Assembly (NCBI GenBank): GCA_044222195.1
Contig: JBGANS010000017.1
Coordinates: 1-64,000, forward strand
DNA length: 64,000 bases
Reading direction: 5' to 3'
Source of the DNA: JAHBXE01 sp044222195
Lineage (GTDB): Bacteria; Planctomycetota; Phycisphaerae; Phycisphaerales; UBA1924
Positions 24,689 to 33,074 of this stretch are shown in pieces. The translations under genes were made by a program, and so were the position numbers. Positions within the stretch are counted from its first letter, which is position 1. The number at the start of each line of letters is the position of its first letter. The notes beneath the pieces are model-generated. The model saw only the letters and a program-made list of their open reading frames with translations, did not search any database and was not told the DNA's origin.

Positions 24689-27502
24689 ATGCAACGCCTG
24701 CTCGCCTTCGTTGTGACCGCCGTCCTGTGCGTGGCGGCGTTTCCGGCCGCGGGTCAGCCCCTGCCGACCGACCCGCGCCTGACGACGGGGACGCTGGACA
24801 ACGGCCTGGCGTACATCGTGCGGCAGCACAACAACCCACCGGGGCGGGCCAACCTGTGGCTGCACGTGGGGACAGGATCGCTCAACGAGACGGAGAAGCA
24901 GCGCGGGATTGCACACTTCACGGAGCACATGGCGTTCAACGGTTCGGAGAACTTCCCGCCGGGATCGGTCATCCAGTTTTTCGAGTCGCTGGGGCTGACG
25001 TTTGGTCAGCACCAGAACGCGTTCACGAGCTTTGATCAGACGTCGTACCTGCTGGCGTTGCCGGACAACAAGCCTGAGACGCTCGAGAAGGGGATGCGGT
25101 TTCTGTCGGATGTGGCGATGCGGCTTTCGCTGCCGCAGCAGGAAATCGACAACGAGCGGCAGGTGATCCTGGAAGAGCGGCGATCGCGGCTCTCGGGTCG
25201 CCAGCGCGTGCAGGATGTGTGGTTCGAGCAACTGGCACCCGGTTCGACGCTGGGACGCCGGATCCCGATCGGCATCGAAGAGACGATCAAGGGAGTGAAC
25301 CGGCAGGACTTCCTCGACTACTACACGACGTACTACGCGCCTTCGAACATGACGATGATGGTCGTGGCGGACATGGAACCGGCGAGCGTCGTCGATCAGA
25401 TCAAGACGGCCTTCGGAGCGGGAAAGAAGGCGGACCGGCCTGCGGCCCGCGACGTCGGCGTCAAGCCGTACGACCGGACACGCGCGATCGTGGAGTCTGA
25501 CCCCGAGCTGACCAATGTCCGGGTGGAGATGATCTGGCTGGCGCCGCCGGAAGCGCCGGCGACCACGGTCGAGTTGTTGCGCCGGGACATGGTCGACCGG
25601 ATGGCCTCGTGGATCTTCGACCGGCGGCTCGAGAAGAAGGTCGCCGAGGGCAAGGCGAGCTACCAGCACGGCGGTCCGAGTTCGGGCGACCTGTTCCGTG
25701 CGGCACGCATCGCGAACCTGAACGTCTCCGGCGAACCTTCGAAGTGGAAGGCGATGCTTACCGAGCTCGCGACGGAAACACAGCGGGCCCGGGTGCACGG
25801 ATTCACGGCACGCGAAGTGGAAGATGCGCGCAAGGAGTTCCTCGCCAACACCGAGAACTCGCTCAAGACCGAAGCGACGATCAACGCGGGGTCGATGCTC
25901 GCGATGTGGAACGCGGCGATATCCGAGGGCGTCCCGATCACGTCCGCCCAGCAGGACCTCGACCTGATCAAGCAGATCCTGCCGACCATCAAACCCGAGG
26001 ACATCGGCGCGCGGTTCAACGAACTGTTCGACACCAGCAAGCCCCTCACGTTCAGCCTGCAGGCTCCGTCGAGCGCGGATGTCCCCACGACGGATCAGTT
26101 GCTCTCGCTCGGCACGGAAGCTCTGCGCGTCCGCCCCGAGAGCGAGCACGAGACCGACCGGGCGACGGCGTTCATGGACAAGCTCCCTGAGCCGGGCACC
26201 GTGACCGCCCAGGATGAGCACGCGGCGAGCGGCGTCGCTTCGGCGTGGCTTTCGAACAACGCCCGCGTGCACCACCGGTTCATGAACTACAAGAAGGACC
26301 AGGTCATCGTCACGATCACCGTCGCCGGCGGCGAGATCATGGAGACAGCCGAGAATCGGGGTATTACGCAGGCCGCGGCATTGGGGCTGATGAAGCCCGC
26401 CACGGCGAAACTGAAGTCGACGGACGTCACGGACTTGTTGACCGGGAAGAACGTGGTGGTCCGTGGTCGGGCGGCGCTGGACGCGATGGTGATCACGGTG
26501 ATGGGAGACCCGGCCGACCTGGAGCACGGGATGCAGCTGGCGCACCTGCTCCTGACGGAACCGGTCGTTGAAGAGTCGGCGCTGAAGATCTGGAAGGATG
26601 GGATCAAGCAGTTTTCTGAGCAGCGCCGGACCGAGGCGGAGCTGGCAATCGGCGATGTCGTTTCGGCGACGCTGTACCCCAAGGAGGAAGTCCGGTTCAC
26701 GCCGCTCGAGCCGGCCCAGATTGCGGGGCACACGGCCGCGACCGCGACGGCCTGGCTGCGAAAGATTTTGACCACGGGCCCGATCGAGGTGTCGGTGGTG
26801 GGCGACCTGCCGCGTGAGAAGGCCATGGAACTGGTCACGAAGTACATCGGGTCGGTTCCGTCGCGCGACCGCATCGCGACACACCTGTTTGCCGATCGCC
26901 GGAAGATTGCGCGCCCGACGGGACCGCTCAACGCGGCGACGCAACTGGCCAGCAAGACCGACAAGGCGGTGGTGATGTCGGGGTTCTTCGGCACCGACGG
27001 AACGAACCTGCACGATGTGCGGCTGCTGAACATGGCCTCGAGGATCCTTTCCACCCGGGCGATCATGGAGATTCGAGAGAAGAAGCAACTGGCGTACGCG
27101 CCGCAGGTGGGGTCACAGCCGGCGACGGAATACCCGGGATACGGGCTGGTGTTCTTCTACTCGACCACGGATCCTGAGAAAAAGGAAGCGCTCGCGGGCG
27201 CGGTGGGCGAACTGTTCTCGAAGTTCGGGCGCGAAGGGCCTTCGCCGGATGAGATGGACACCGTCCGCAAACAGATCGCCAACACGCTTGATGAACAGAT
27301 GCGTGAGCCCACGTACTGGTCGACCCGGCTCTCGACGCTGGACTACCGCGGGAACAAGATCGATGATGTGCTGGCCGCGCCCGCGGCGTACAAGGCGTTC
27401 ACAGCGGATGACATCCGCGAGACGTTTACGAGGTACTGCAAGCCGGAGGGTCGATTCGACATTTCGGTGAGCCCCGCGGGGAAAGGCGCACCCGCGAAGT
27501 AG
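24689..27502 (+). CDS. Secreted M16 (pitrilysin/insulinase family) zinc peptidase
   Basis: A signal peptide (about 22 residues, ending AAGQ) is followed by the inverted zinc motif in GIAHFTEHMAFNG (HxxEH). The downstream glutamate region IDNERQVILEERRSR is also intact. The 937-residue length fits a full enzyme with two M16 halves; the second half (from about 470) keeps the fold but no second zinc motif. PqqL-like periplasmic peptidases have this size. It probably degrades peptides in the periplasm or at the surface. CGGGAG precedes the ATG. No TonB or processing partner lies beside it. Confidence 0.9.
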   Translation: MQRLLAFVVTAVLCVAAFPAAGQPLPTDPRLTTGTLDNGLAYIVRQHNNPPGRANLWLHVGTGSLNETEKQRGIAHFTEHMAFNGSENFPPGSVIQFFESLGLTFGQHQNAFTSFDQTSYLLALPDNKPETLEKGMRFLSDVAMRLSLPQQEIDNERQVILEERRSRLSGRQRVQDVWFEQLAPGSTLGRRIPIGIEETIKGVNRQDFLDYYTTYYAPSNMTMMVVADMEPASVVDQIKTAFGAGKKADRPAARDVGVKPYDRTRAIVESDPELTNVRVEMIWLAPPEAPATTVELLRRDMVDRMASWIFDRRLEKKVAEGKASYQHGGPSSGDLFRAARIANLNVSGEPSKWKAMLTELATETQRARVHGFTAREVEDARKEFLANTENSLKTEATINAGSMLAMWNAAISEGVPITSAQQDLDLIKQILPTIKPEDIGARFNELFDTSKPLTFSLQAPSSADVPTTDQLLSLGTEALRVRPESEHETDRATAFMDKLPEPGTVTAQDEHAASGVASAWLSNNARVHHRFMNYKKDQVIVTITVAGGEIMETAENRGITQAAALGLMKPATAKLKSTDVTDLLTGKNVVVRGRAALDAMVITVMGDPADLEHGMQLAHLLLTEPVVEESALKIWKDGIKQFSEQRRTEAELAIGDVVSATLYPKEEVRFTPLEPAQIAGHTAATATAWLRKILTTGPIEVSVVGDLPREKAMELVTKYIGSVPSRDRIATHLFADRRKIARPTGPLNAATQLASKTDKAVVMSGFFGTDGTNLHDVRLLNMASRILSTRAIMEIREKKQLAYAPQVGSQPATEYPGYGLVFFYSTTDPEKKEALAGAVGELFSKFGREGPSPDEMDTVRKQIANTLDEQMREPTYWSTRLSTLDYRGNKIDDVLAAPAAYKAFTADDIRETFTRYCKPEGRFDISVSPAGKGAPAK

Positions 27503-27527
27503 GGCGGGTCGCAACTTGGAGGGGGAC

Positions 27528-28703
27528 GTGAGAGCCGCCGCGATTCTGGTTGTGTTGGCCACGGCGGGGTGCGGTGTGCGCGCTCAACCAGTGTCGATCG
27601 CTTTCCGGAACATTGCGGGGCTTGGGTCGAGCGCGACGGATCAGAATGGGCAGGTCTTCACTGTTGCAGGCCTGAGCGGGATCTCGCATCGAACCGGCGA
27701 TGAATACTGGGCGGTGATGGACAACTCGAACAAGCTGGTGAAGCTCTCGGTGCAGGTCGGTTCGAATGGGGCCATTTCGAGCGCGGCGATTGCCGGTGGT
27801 CTCTCGCTTGACACTTCCCGTGACTTTGAGGGGATTGCGCTCAACGGAAGTGCCGTGTACTTGTCGGAAGAGACAACGCCGGCCGTTCTTCGATTCGACG
27901 CGGCGACCGGCTCCAGGTTGGAGACCTATTCGACGCCTCCGGTCTTTGCGACGATGCGGCCAAACCGCGGACTGGAATCACTGACGTGGCGGGTTGACGC
28001 CGCGGGGTTCTGGACAGCGAACGAGGAGGCGCTGACGGTCGACGGCCCCATGTCGACGTCATCAACGGGGACGGTGGTGCGGCTCGTGCGGTACGGAATG
28101 AAGGGCGGGACGTTTGCGCCCGGCCCCCACTACGCCTACGTGACCGAATCGTGGCACGGGTCAAGCATCACCGAAGCCCGCAGCGGGGTGTCGGACCTTC
28201 TCGTGCTTCCGGATGGAAAGCTGCTGGTGCTGGAGCGGTCGTTCGCGTTCAGCCTCGCGGGGTTCTTTCGGACACGGATCTACCTGGTGAACTTTGCGGG
28301 GGCGACCGATGTCTCGGGCCTGCCCGGATTGATCGGGCACCCGTACACGCCAGTGACGAAAACGCTGCTCTACGAGGGAGACCAGCAGAATCTCGAAGGG
28401 CTGGCGCTGGGGCCGGCGCTCAGTTCGGGCAGGTACGCCCTGATCGGAATCGTGGATGACGGTGACCCGATCAGTGTGAACCGTGTCGTGGGCTTTGAGC
28501 TTTCGGGTGTGACCGTGTGCTACGCGAACTGCGACGGGTCGATCGGCGCCCCGGTGCTCACCGCCAATGACTTCCAGTGCTTTCTTGATCGCTTCGCGGC
28601 GGCGGAGAGCTACGCCAACTGCGATGGCTCGACCGGAACGCCTTCGCTGACGGCCAACGACTTCCAATGTTTCATCAACGCGTTTGCGGCGGGATGTCCC
28701 TGA
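27528..28703 (+). CDS. Secreted phytase-like esterase-domain protein with GC-type dockerin
   Basis: Translation starts at GTG 27528, directly behind a strong GGAGGGGG site. The signal peptide is MRAAAILVVLATAGCGVRAQ. The main domain (about 25-320) resembles the esterase-like phytase family: GLSGISHRTGDEYWAVMDNS, RDFEGIALNGSAVYLSEE, RGLESLTW and DLLVLPDGKLLVLERS are the usual blocks. The C-terminus carries two GC-type dockerin repeats (CYANCDGS...FAAGC). The protein is about 391 residues. It should be exported, perhaps to hydrolyse phosphate or other esters; the family is poorly characterised. It starts 25 bases after the M16 peptidase and could be co-transcribed. Confidence 0.85.
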   Translation: MRAAAILVVLATAGCGVRAQPVSIAFRNIAGLGSSATDQNGQVFTVAGLSGISHRTGDEYWAVMDNSNKLVKLSVQVGSNGAISSAAIAGGLSLDTSRDFEGIALNGSAVYLSEETTPAVLRFDAATGSRLETYSTPPVFATMRPNRGLESLTWRVDAAGFWTANEEALTVDGPMSTSSTGTVVRLVRYGMKGGTFAPGPHYAYVTESWHGSSITEARSGVSDLLVLPDGKLLVLERSFAFSLAGFFRTRIYLVNFAGATDVSGLPGLIGHPYTPVTKTLLYEGDQQNLEGLALGPALSSGRYALIGIVDDGDPISVNRVVGFELSGVTVCYANCDGSIGAPVLTANDFQCFLDRFAAAESYANCDGSTGTPSLTANDFQCFINAFAAGCP

Positions 28704-28733
28704 TCGGAGCCGGCATCTGCGGGCCGCCGGTCC

Positions 28734-28762
28734 GGCGCCTTTCAGATAGAACATAAGGCGCC
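28734..28762. terminator. Inverted repeat between convergent genes
   Basis: GGCGCCTT (28734-28741) pairs perfectly with AAGGCGCC (28755-28762), with a 13-base loop. It lies between the convergent genes ending at 28703 and 28786 and is a candidate bidirectional terminator. Confidence 0.5.
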
Positions 28763-28785
28763 ACGGGCGCGCGCCGCGGCTCTGG

Positions 28786-29724
28786 CTAGCGTTTCCGCTT
28801 TGCGGCGCGGCGGGCGGGCTTGGGCGTTGCCTTGCGGCGTGCTCGCTTCTTGGCGGGAGTTGTTGATTGATCATCGCCGCCGGTGTAGGGCTCGGTCGGA
28901 TCGATCGCTTCGGTAGGTGAGCACCAGGTCGCGTTGCGCGGTTGACCGCTGCCGGGCTGGGGCGCCATCTCCGCCTTGGCGACCCGGTCACCCAGGCTGC
29001 CGGGAGCGGGCGTGGTCGGGACGGTCGCGGACGGGTCGTATCCGAGAATCGCGGTTGCGCGATCACAGAGTGATGCGATGCCGCCGAGGCCGACGCCCGT
29101 GAGCGTGGCGATTCGACCGGTGATCTGGTGGAGGCGTTCCTCGAGGTCACGGATGGACTTCGACGCTTGCTCTACGACTTCGGTCAGCCTCGCGGCGGAC
29201 TGGGCTTCGAGGTCTTCGAGCCGCTGCCCGGCGGCCTCGATCGCCCGCAACGCGGTCTCGGCGATCTCGCGGGCGCGGACCTCGACGGATGCGCGGGTGT
29301 TCTCCAGCGTGTTCTGACCGTTCTGGGTCGCGGCGGTGATGCTGGCTTCGACCTTGGCCGCACCCTCGGTCGCGACCCGTTCGGCCTGGGCCTGCGCGTT
29401 CTCCGCGCGAAGGGCACATTCCGCGGCCTTGTTCAGCGCGGCGCGAACCTCGGTCGTGCGGGCATCGAGTGTCGAGATCGCGGCACCCGCCCCAGTCAGG
29501 CGGGACTCGATGATCGGCGCGGACTCGGCCAACCGCTTGTGGACATTCTCGGCCTGGGCCGCGGAGAGCTGGAGCGCCTTGGTTGCCTCGGACGCCCGTT
29601 CGATGAGGTGCTTGACGATCGACGAGAACTCTTCGAACGCGGCCTTGTCGAGCACGCGAGGAGAGAGGAAGACCTGGTCGATGACGTCGCGGGCGGGCTT
29701 GGGCTCGAGCGTCTGGCGGTTCAT
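28786..29724 (-). CDS. Coiled-coil protein with histone-like basic tail
   Basis: This protein of 312 residues is almost all helix from about 30 to 220, rich in alanine, glutamate and arginine with heptad-like spacing (for example ALNKAAECALRAENAQAQAE and AARLTEVVEQASKSIRDLEE). One hydrophobic glycine stretch (GVGLGGIASL, about 228) follows. It ends in a lysine/arginine/alanine/proline tail (AKKRARRKATPKPARRAAKR) like those of histone H1-type proteins, which suggests DNA binding. No known family is recognised. I chose 29724 because CGGAG lies 7 bases upstream; an upstream extension of 29 residues is possible but less likely. Confidence 0.7.
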   Translation of the reverse strand: MNRQTLEPKPARDVIDQVFLSPRVLDKAAFEEFSSIVKHLIERASEATKALQLSAAQAENVHKRLAESAPIIESRLTGAGAAISTLDARTTEVRAALNKAAECALRAENAQAQAERVATEGAAKVEASITAATQNGQNTLENTRASVEVRAREIAETALRAIEAAGQRLEDLEAQSAARLTEVVEQASKSIRDLEERLHQITGRIATLTGVGLGGIASLCDRATAILGYDPSATVPTTPAPGSLGDRVAKAEMAPQPGSGQPRNATWCSPTEAIDPTEPYTGGDDQSTTPAKKRARRKATPKPARRAAKRKR

Positions 29725-29830
29725 GGGCGGCTCCGGGGCCTGGCGCGTTCGCCGGCCTACGCCAGATCGGCGTGGTTCCGATAGCTCTTGAGGCTTCTCG
29801 GGCCTTCGCACGGTTTTTCCCTGAGAGGTC

Positions 29831-29836
29831 TACACT
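29831..29836 (+). promoter_or_regulatory. -10 hexamer TACACT, leaderless-type
   Basis: TACACT ends 8 bases before the ATG at 29845. Confidence 0.5.
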
Positions 29837-29844
29837 CCCCGACG

Positions 29845-30858
29845 ATGGGTGGGAACGCTTCACACGGACGCCAACGGCATAACTCGGAACGGACCTCGGG
29901 CCGCGAGGGAGCGCAGGGGGTGCGCTTGCAGAGGGTTTTGGCCGCGGCGGGCGTGGGAGCCAGGCGAGGGTGCGAGCTGCTGATCGAACAGGGTCACGTG
30001 CAGGTCAACGGGAAGACGGTCAATCGCCTGCCCGCGTTTGTCGATCCCGAGACGGACCGGATCACCGTCGATGGGCGGCCCATCGCCAAGCCGGTGAAGC
30101 CGGTGTGGCTGATGTTGAACAAGCCGGCGCGGGTGCTCAGCACGACGGAAGACGAAGCGGGGCGAACAACGATCATGGACCTTGTGGACCATCCCGCGCG
30201 GGCCCGGCTGTTCCCGGTGGGAAGGTTGGACTACGAAACGACCGGCCTGGTGCTGCTGACCAACGACGGGGAGCTGGCCAACCGCCTGACGCACCCGCGG
30301 TACGGCGTGCCGCGGACCTACCGGGCGGAGGTCAAGGGCACGCTGGATGCGACGAGCTTGGCCACGCTGCAGCGCGAGCTGATCAAGGCGCAGCGCAAGG
30401 ACGACAAGCGTTCGCAGCGTGAGACGGGACGCGTGCGGCCGGCGCCGGCGGGCGTGACGCGTATGGAACTGAGTATCGTCGGTCGCGAGCCCGGACGGAC
30501 CGTGATCCACATCACGCTCCGCGAGGGCCGCACGGGGAACATCGCGTCGATGCTGGCGGGGTCGGGCGCGAACGTCCGCAAGCTGGAACGGATCGCAATC
30601 GGGCCGGTGCTGCTGGCGGGCGTCGCCGGCGGGCGTTGGAGGGAGCTCGAGCGGAATGAAGTTCGGGCTCTCCGGTCCGCCGCGGCGGGGAAGAATCTCG
30701 AACCGAGGCTGGACACGAAGCGGAAAAGGCCGGAGATCGGTGGGCAGAACGCGAGGCCGGCCGCACCGGCCATACCGAGGCCCGCGCCCGCCAGAAGGCG
30801 CGAGGAGTTCAGCCAGGAGCCGCCGGCGCCGACTCGCAAACCGAGGACCATCGCGTGA
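29845..30858 (+). CDS. rluB: RsuA/RluB-family rRNA pseudouridine synthase
   Basis: An N-terminal S4 RNA-binding domain (VRLQRVLAAAGVGARRGCELLI, VNGKTVNRLPAFVDPETDRI) is followed by the catalytic domain. VGRLDYETTGLVLLTNDG there carries the catalytic aspartate. This is the order of RsuA/RluB/RluE/RluF enzymes that make pseudouridine in rRNA; RluB (23S) is the likeliest but not certain. The enzyme is longer than usual (337 residues from 29845). An arginine/proline/lysine-rich tail of about 60 residues may help bind RNA. Its stop overlaps the GTG of the next gene. Confidence 0.88.
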   Translation: MGGNASHGRQRHNSERTSGREGAQGVRLQRVLAAAGVGARRGCELLIEQGHVQVNGKTVNRLPAFVDPETDRITVDGRPIAKPVKPVWLMLNKPARVLSTTEDEAGRTTIMDLVDHPARARLFPVGRLDYETTGLVLLTNDGELANRLTHPRYGVPRTYRAEVKGTLDATSLATLQRELIKAQRKDDKRSQRETGRVRPAPAGVTRMELSIVGREPGRTVIHITLREGRTGNIASMLAGSGANVRKLERIAIGPVLLAGVAGGRWRELERNEVRALRSAAAGKNLEPRLDTKRKRPEIGGQNARPAAPAIPRPAPARRREEFSQEPPAPTRKPRTIA

Positions 30859-32273
30859 GCCAATCCCCAGCTGCTTCCGGGCCGGCAACCCCGGCCGCCA
30901 GGCCGAACCTTTGGCGATTTCTGCATCCGGCGAAGATGATCTTTTTCACCGCGGCGGAAAACGCCCAGCGCTCACGCCTGCCGCAAATGGCCGCGGCGCT
31001 CTCGTACCGGACGATCTTCGGCCTGATCCCGATGATTGTTGTGGCGCTGGTGGCGCTGAAGGCGTTCACGACCAAGGAAGACATGACCAAGGCGATCAAC
31101 GAGGCCATGAAGTACTCCGGCCTCGCGTCGATCGCGGTTGATCAGCAGGAGCTTGTCGGGCCACCGCCGCCGACGGTCGAGACTGAACCCTCTCCCAAGG
31201 CGGCGGCGAAACAAGAGCGGCTGGACGACTGGATCGGGGACCTGGTGAACCGCGTGATGTCGCTGGATGTGCGGGCGATCACGATCATCGGGCTTGGGGC
31301 GTTGATCTACGCCGCGCTCTCGATGCTGGTGGAGGTGGAGCGCGCGTTCAACCAGATTTTCCGGGTTCCCACGGGGCGATCGTGGGTTCGACGGATCACC
31401 CACTACTGGACGCTGCTGACGCTGATGCCGCTGGGGCTCTTTGCCACGTTCGCCGTGGGCCAGCGTGTGACGGCGTGGCTGTCGGACCCGGCGAATCTCG
31501 GGGGGTTGGGCAAGGGACAGGTCATGGTGGTCGGGGCGGCCGGGTACTTGTCGACGGTCGGGATCAGCATGCTGTTGTTTCTGCTGGCCTACACCGTCGT
31601 GCCCAACACGCGAGTGAAGCTCGTGCCGGCGCTGGTCGGTGCGCTGTTGGCAGCGATCTTGTGGGAAGCAGGGAAGTGGGGATTCACGCAGTACGTCCGG
31701 TACTCGGCGGGGTATTCCCGGCTGTATGGGTCGATCGCGCTGGTCCCGCTCTTCCTGCTCTGGGTCTACGTCACGTGGTGCGTCGTGCTCTTCGGGTTGA
31801 ACGTCGCGTATTACCTGCAACACGGGAGGTTTGGTGCGGCCAGGCCGACGGAGGCGGCCCCCCCGACGTTTGTGGACCCGGCCTCAATCCTGACGGTCAT
31901 GTCCGCGATGGCCCGCCGGTTCAACGAGGGGCAGCCGGTCGATCCCCCGTTCCTGGCGGCCAGGCTGGCCATGCACGAGCCCATCGTCAGACAGATGCTT
32001 GAACGGCTCGCCGCCGCGGATCTGATCCTCCGGGTCGAGCATAAGGAGAAGGCGGGGTACTACGCCTTGTCCCGCCCTCCGGAGCGAATCGATGCTGAAC
32101 AGGTCCTGAAGGTGGGTGAGGACCTGGCTGGGCAGGTTCGGCCCGGAGCCGAAGACATGGGCAAGTTCGCCGGTGCGCTTCGGGACTCGCGGATCGCGCT
32201 CGTGCACAACCGGTCGCTGGCGTCGATCGTGGATCTGGCGCCCGGAAGCGGCCTGAACTCTCAGGACAACTAG
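30855..32273 (+). CDS. YihY/BrkB-family inner membrane protein with C-terminal winged helix
   Basis: This 472-residue protein has a GTG start inside the rluB stop (GTGA). It has about six predicted helices. The YihY hallmarks are MAAALSYRTIFGLIPMIVVAL at the N-terminus, YSAGYSRLYGSIALVPLFLLW and WCVVLFGLNVAYY. Residues after about 330 are soluble and look like a winged helix (VDPPFLAARLAMHEPIVRQM, ERLAAADLILRVEHKEKAGYYAL). An insert with PPPPTVETEPSPKAA lies between the first and second helices. The old BrkB/RNase BN label is not supported for this family; the role is unknown. Confidence 0.88.
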   Translation: MSQSPAASGPATPAARPNLWRFLHPAKMIFFTAAENAQRSRLPQMAAALSYRTIFGLIPMIVVALVALKAFTTKEDMTKAINEAMKYSGLASIAVDQQELVGPPPPTVETEPSPKAAAKQERLDDWIGDLVNRVMSLDVRAITIIGLGALIYAALSMLVEVERAFNQIFRVPTGRSWVRRITHYWTLLTLMPLGLFATFAVGQRVTAWLSDPANLGGLGKGQVMVVGAAGYLSTVGISMLLFLLAYTVVPNTRVKLVPALVGALLAAILWEAGKWGFTQYVRYSAGYSRLYGSIALVPLFLLWVYVTWCVVLFGLNVAYYLQHGRFGAARPTEAAPPTFVDPASILTVMSAMARRFNEGQPVDPPFLAARLAMHEPIVRQMLERLAAADLILRVEHKEKAGYYALSRPPERIDAEQVLKVGEDLAGQVRPGAEDMGKFAGALRDSRIALVHNRSLASIVDLAPGSGLNSQDN

Positions 32274-32290
32274 ATCCCGGGCTTCGGTGC

Positions 32291-32296
32291 TACACT
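32291..32296 (+). promoter_or_regulatory. -10 hexamer TACACT, leaderless-type
   Basis: TACACT ends 7 bases before the ATG at 32304. Confidence 0.5.
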
Positions 32297-32303
32297 GCGG
32301 CCG

Positions 32304-32498
32304 ATGCGACGCGCTTTTCCAATCCTGATTCTGCTCTCCCTGGTGGCGCTTTCCGGGTGCTACGAGCGGGTGGTCGGCGCCAAGGGCATGGGGGCGCAGG
32401 GCGTCACGGTGACACAGCCGAACGGGCCGGAGAGTTCCAAGTCCAGTTCGGCGCAGAAGAAGACGGTGAGGCTCAAAGAGGCCCCGTCTCGCTGGTAG
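32304..32498 (+). CDS. Small lipoprotein of 64 residues
   Basis: A short protein with a signal peptide and lipobox (LVALSGC). The mature part is only about 45 residues: YERVVGAKGMGAQGVTVTQP, then a serine/lysine stretch and a basic end. It has its own leaderless-type hexamer and sits 9 bases before nuoB, so nuoB is probably transcribed with it. I know no function; it is too small to be an enzyme. Confidence 0.75.
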   Translation: MRRAFPILILLSLVALSGCYERVVGAKGMGAQGVTVTQPNGPESSKSSSAQKKTVRLKEAPSRW

Positions 32499-32507
32499 GA
32501 GTCAGGC

Positions 32508-33074
32508 ATGGGTCTTGAAGCCGCCCTTTCAACGGACACGATTCTCACGACGCAGCTTCGTCGCGTCGTGAACTGGGCGCGCCGGTCATCGATCTGGCCG
32601 ATGCCGTTCGCGACCGCGTGCTGCGGCATCGAGTTGATGGCCACGGCGTGCTCGCGGTACGACGTCGCCCGGTTCGGGTCAGAGGCCATGCGCTTCTCGC
32701 CTCGTCAGGCGGACCTGTGCATCGTGGCGGGCCGCGTCGCGGTCAAGATGATGCCGGTGCTGCAGCGCATCTACCAGCAGATGGCCGAGCCGCGCTGGGT
32801 GATCTCGATGGGCGCGTGTGCCTCGACCGGCGGAGTGTTCGACACGTACGCGGTCGTTCAAGGCGTCGATCAGTTCATCCCGGTGGATGTGTACATCCCG
32901 GGATGCCCGCCGCGGCCGGAAATGCTCATCGAGGGCATCATGGCGATCCAGCGGATCATCGACAACGAAGGAATCCCGCCCAAGGGACCCGATGGCAAGC
33001 GGGCGCCGCTGGGTATCGCCCTGCAACCGGGAGCGGTGCGGGCCAAGCCGGTGGGGATTACGGTCGGATCCTGA
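32508..33074 (+). CDS. nuoB: NADH-quinone oxidoreductase subunit B
   Basis: NuoB (188 residues) carries the N2 iron-sulfur cluster of complex I, next to the quinone site on the cytoplasmic side. The cysteine pair in FATACCGIELMA, the cysteine in SMGACASTGG and the one in VYIPGCPPRPE are all present, so it should bind the 4Fe-4S cluster. AGGAG precedes the ATG. The other nuo genes are not in this window, which is unusual for a subunit normally coded between nuoA and nuoC. The convergent gene ends on the very next base. Confidence 0.95.
   Translation: MGLEAALSTDTILTTQLRRVVNWARRSSIWPMPFATACCGIELMATACSRYDVARFGSEAMRFSPRQADLCIVAGRVAVKMMPVLQRIYQQMAEPRWVISMGACASTGGVFDTYAVVQGVDQFIPVDVYIPGCPPRPEMLIEGIMAIQRIIDNEGIPPKGPDGKRAPLGIALQPGAVRAKPVGITVGS

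Noticed and set aside
24524..27088. An 850-codon open frame on the minus strand
   Set aside because: It lies antisense to the M16 peptidase and the end of rsmD; the translation has no recognisable domain.
30855..32273. Naming the YihY gene ribonuclease BN
   Set aside because: That old label belongs to a different protein; the helices and motifs here are those of the YihY membrane family.
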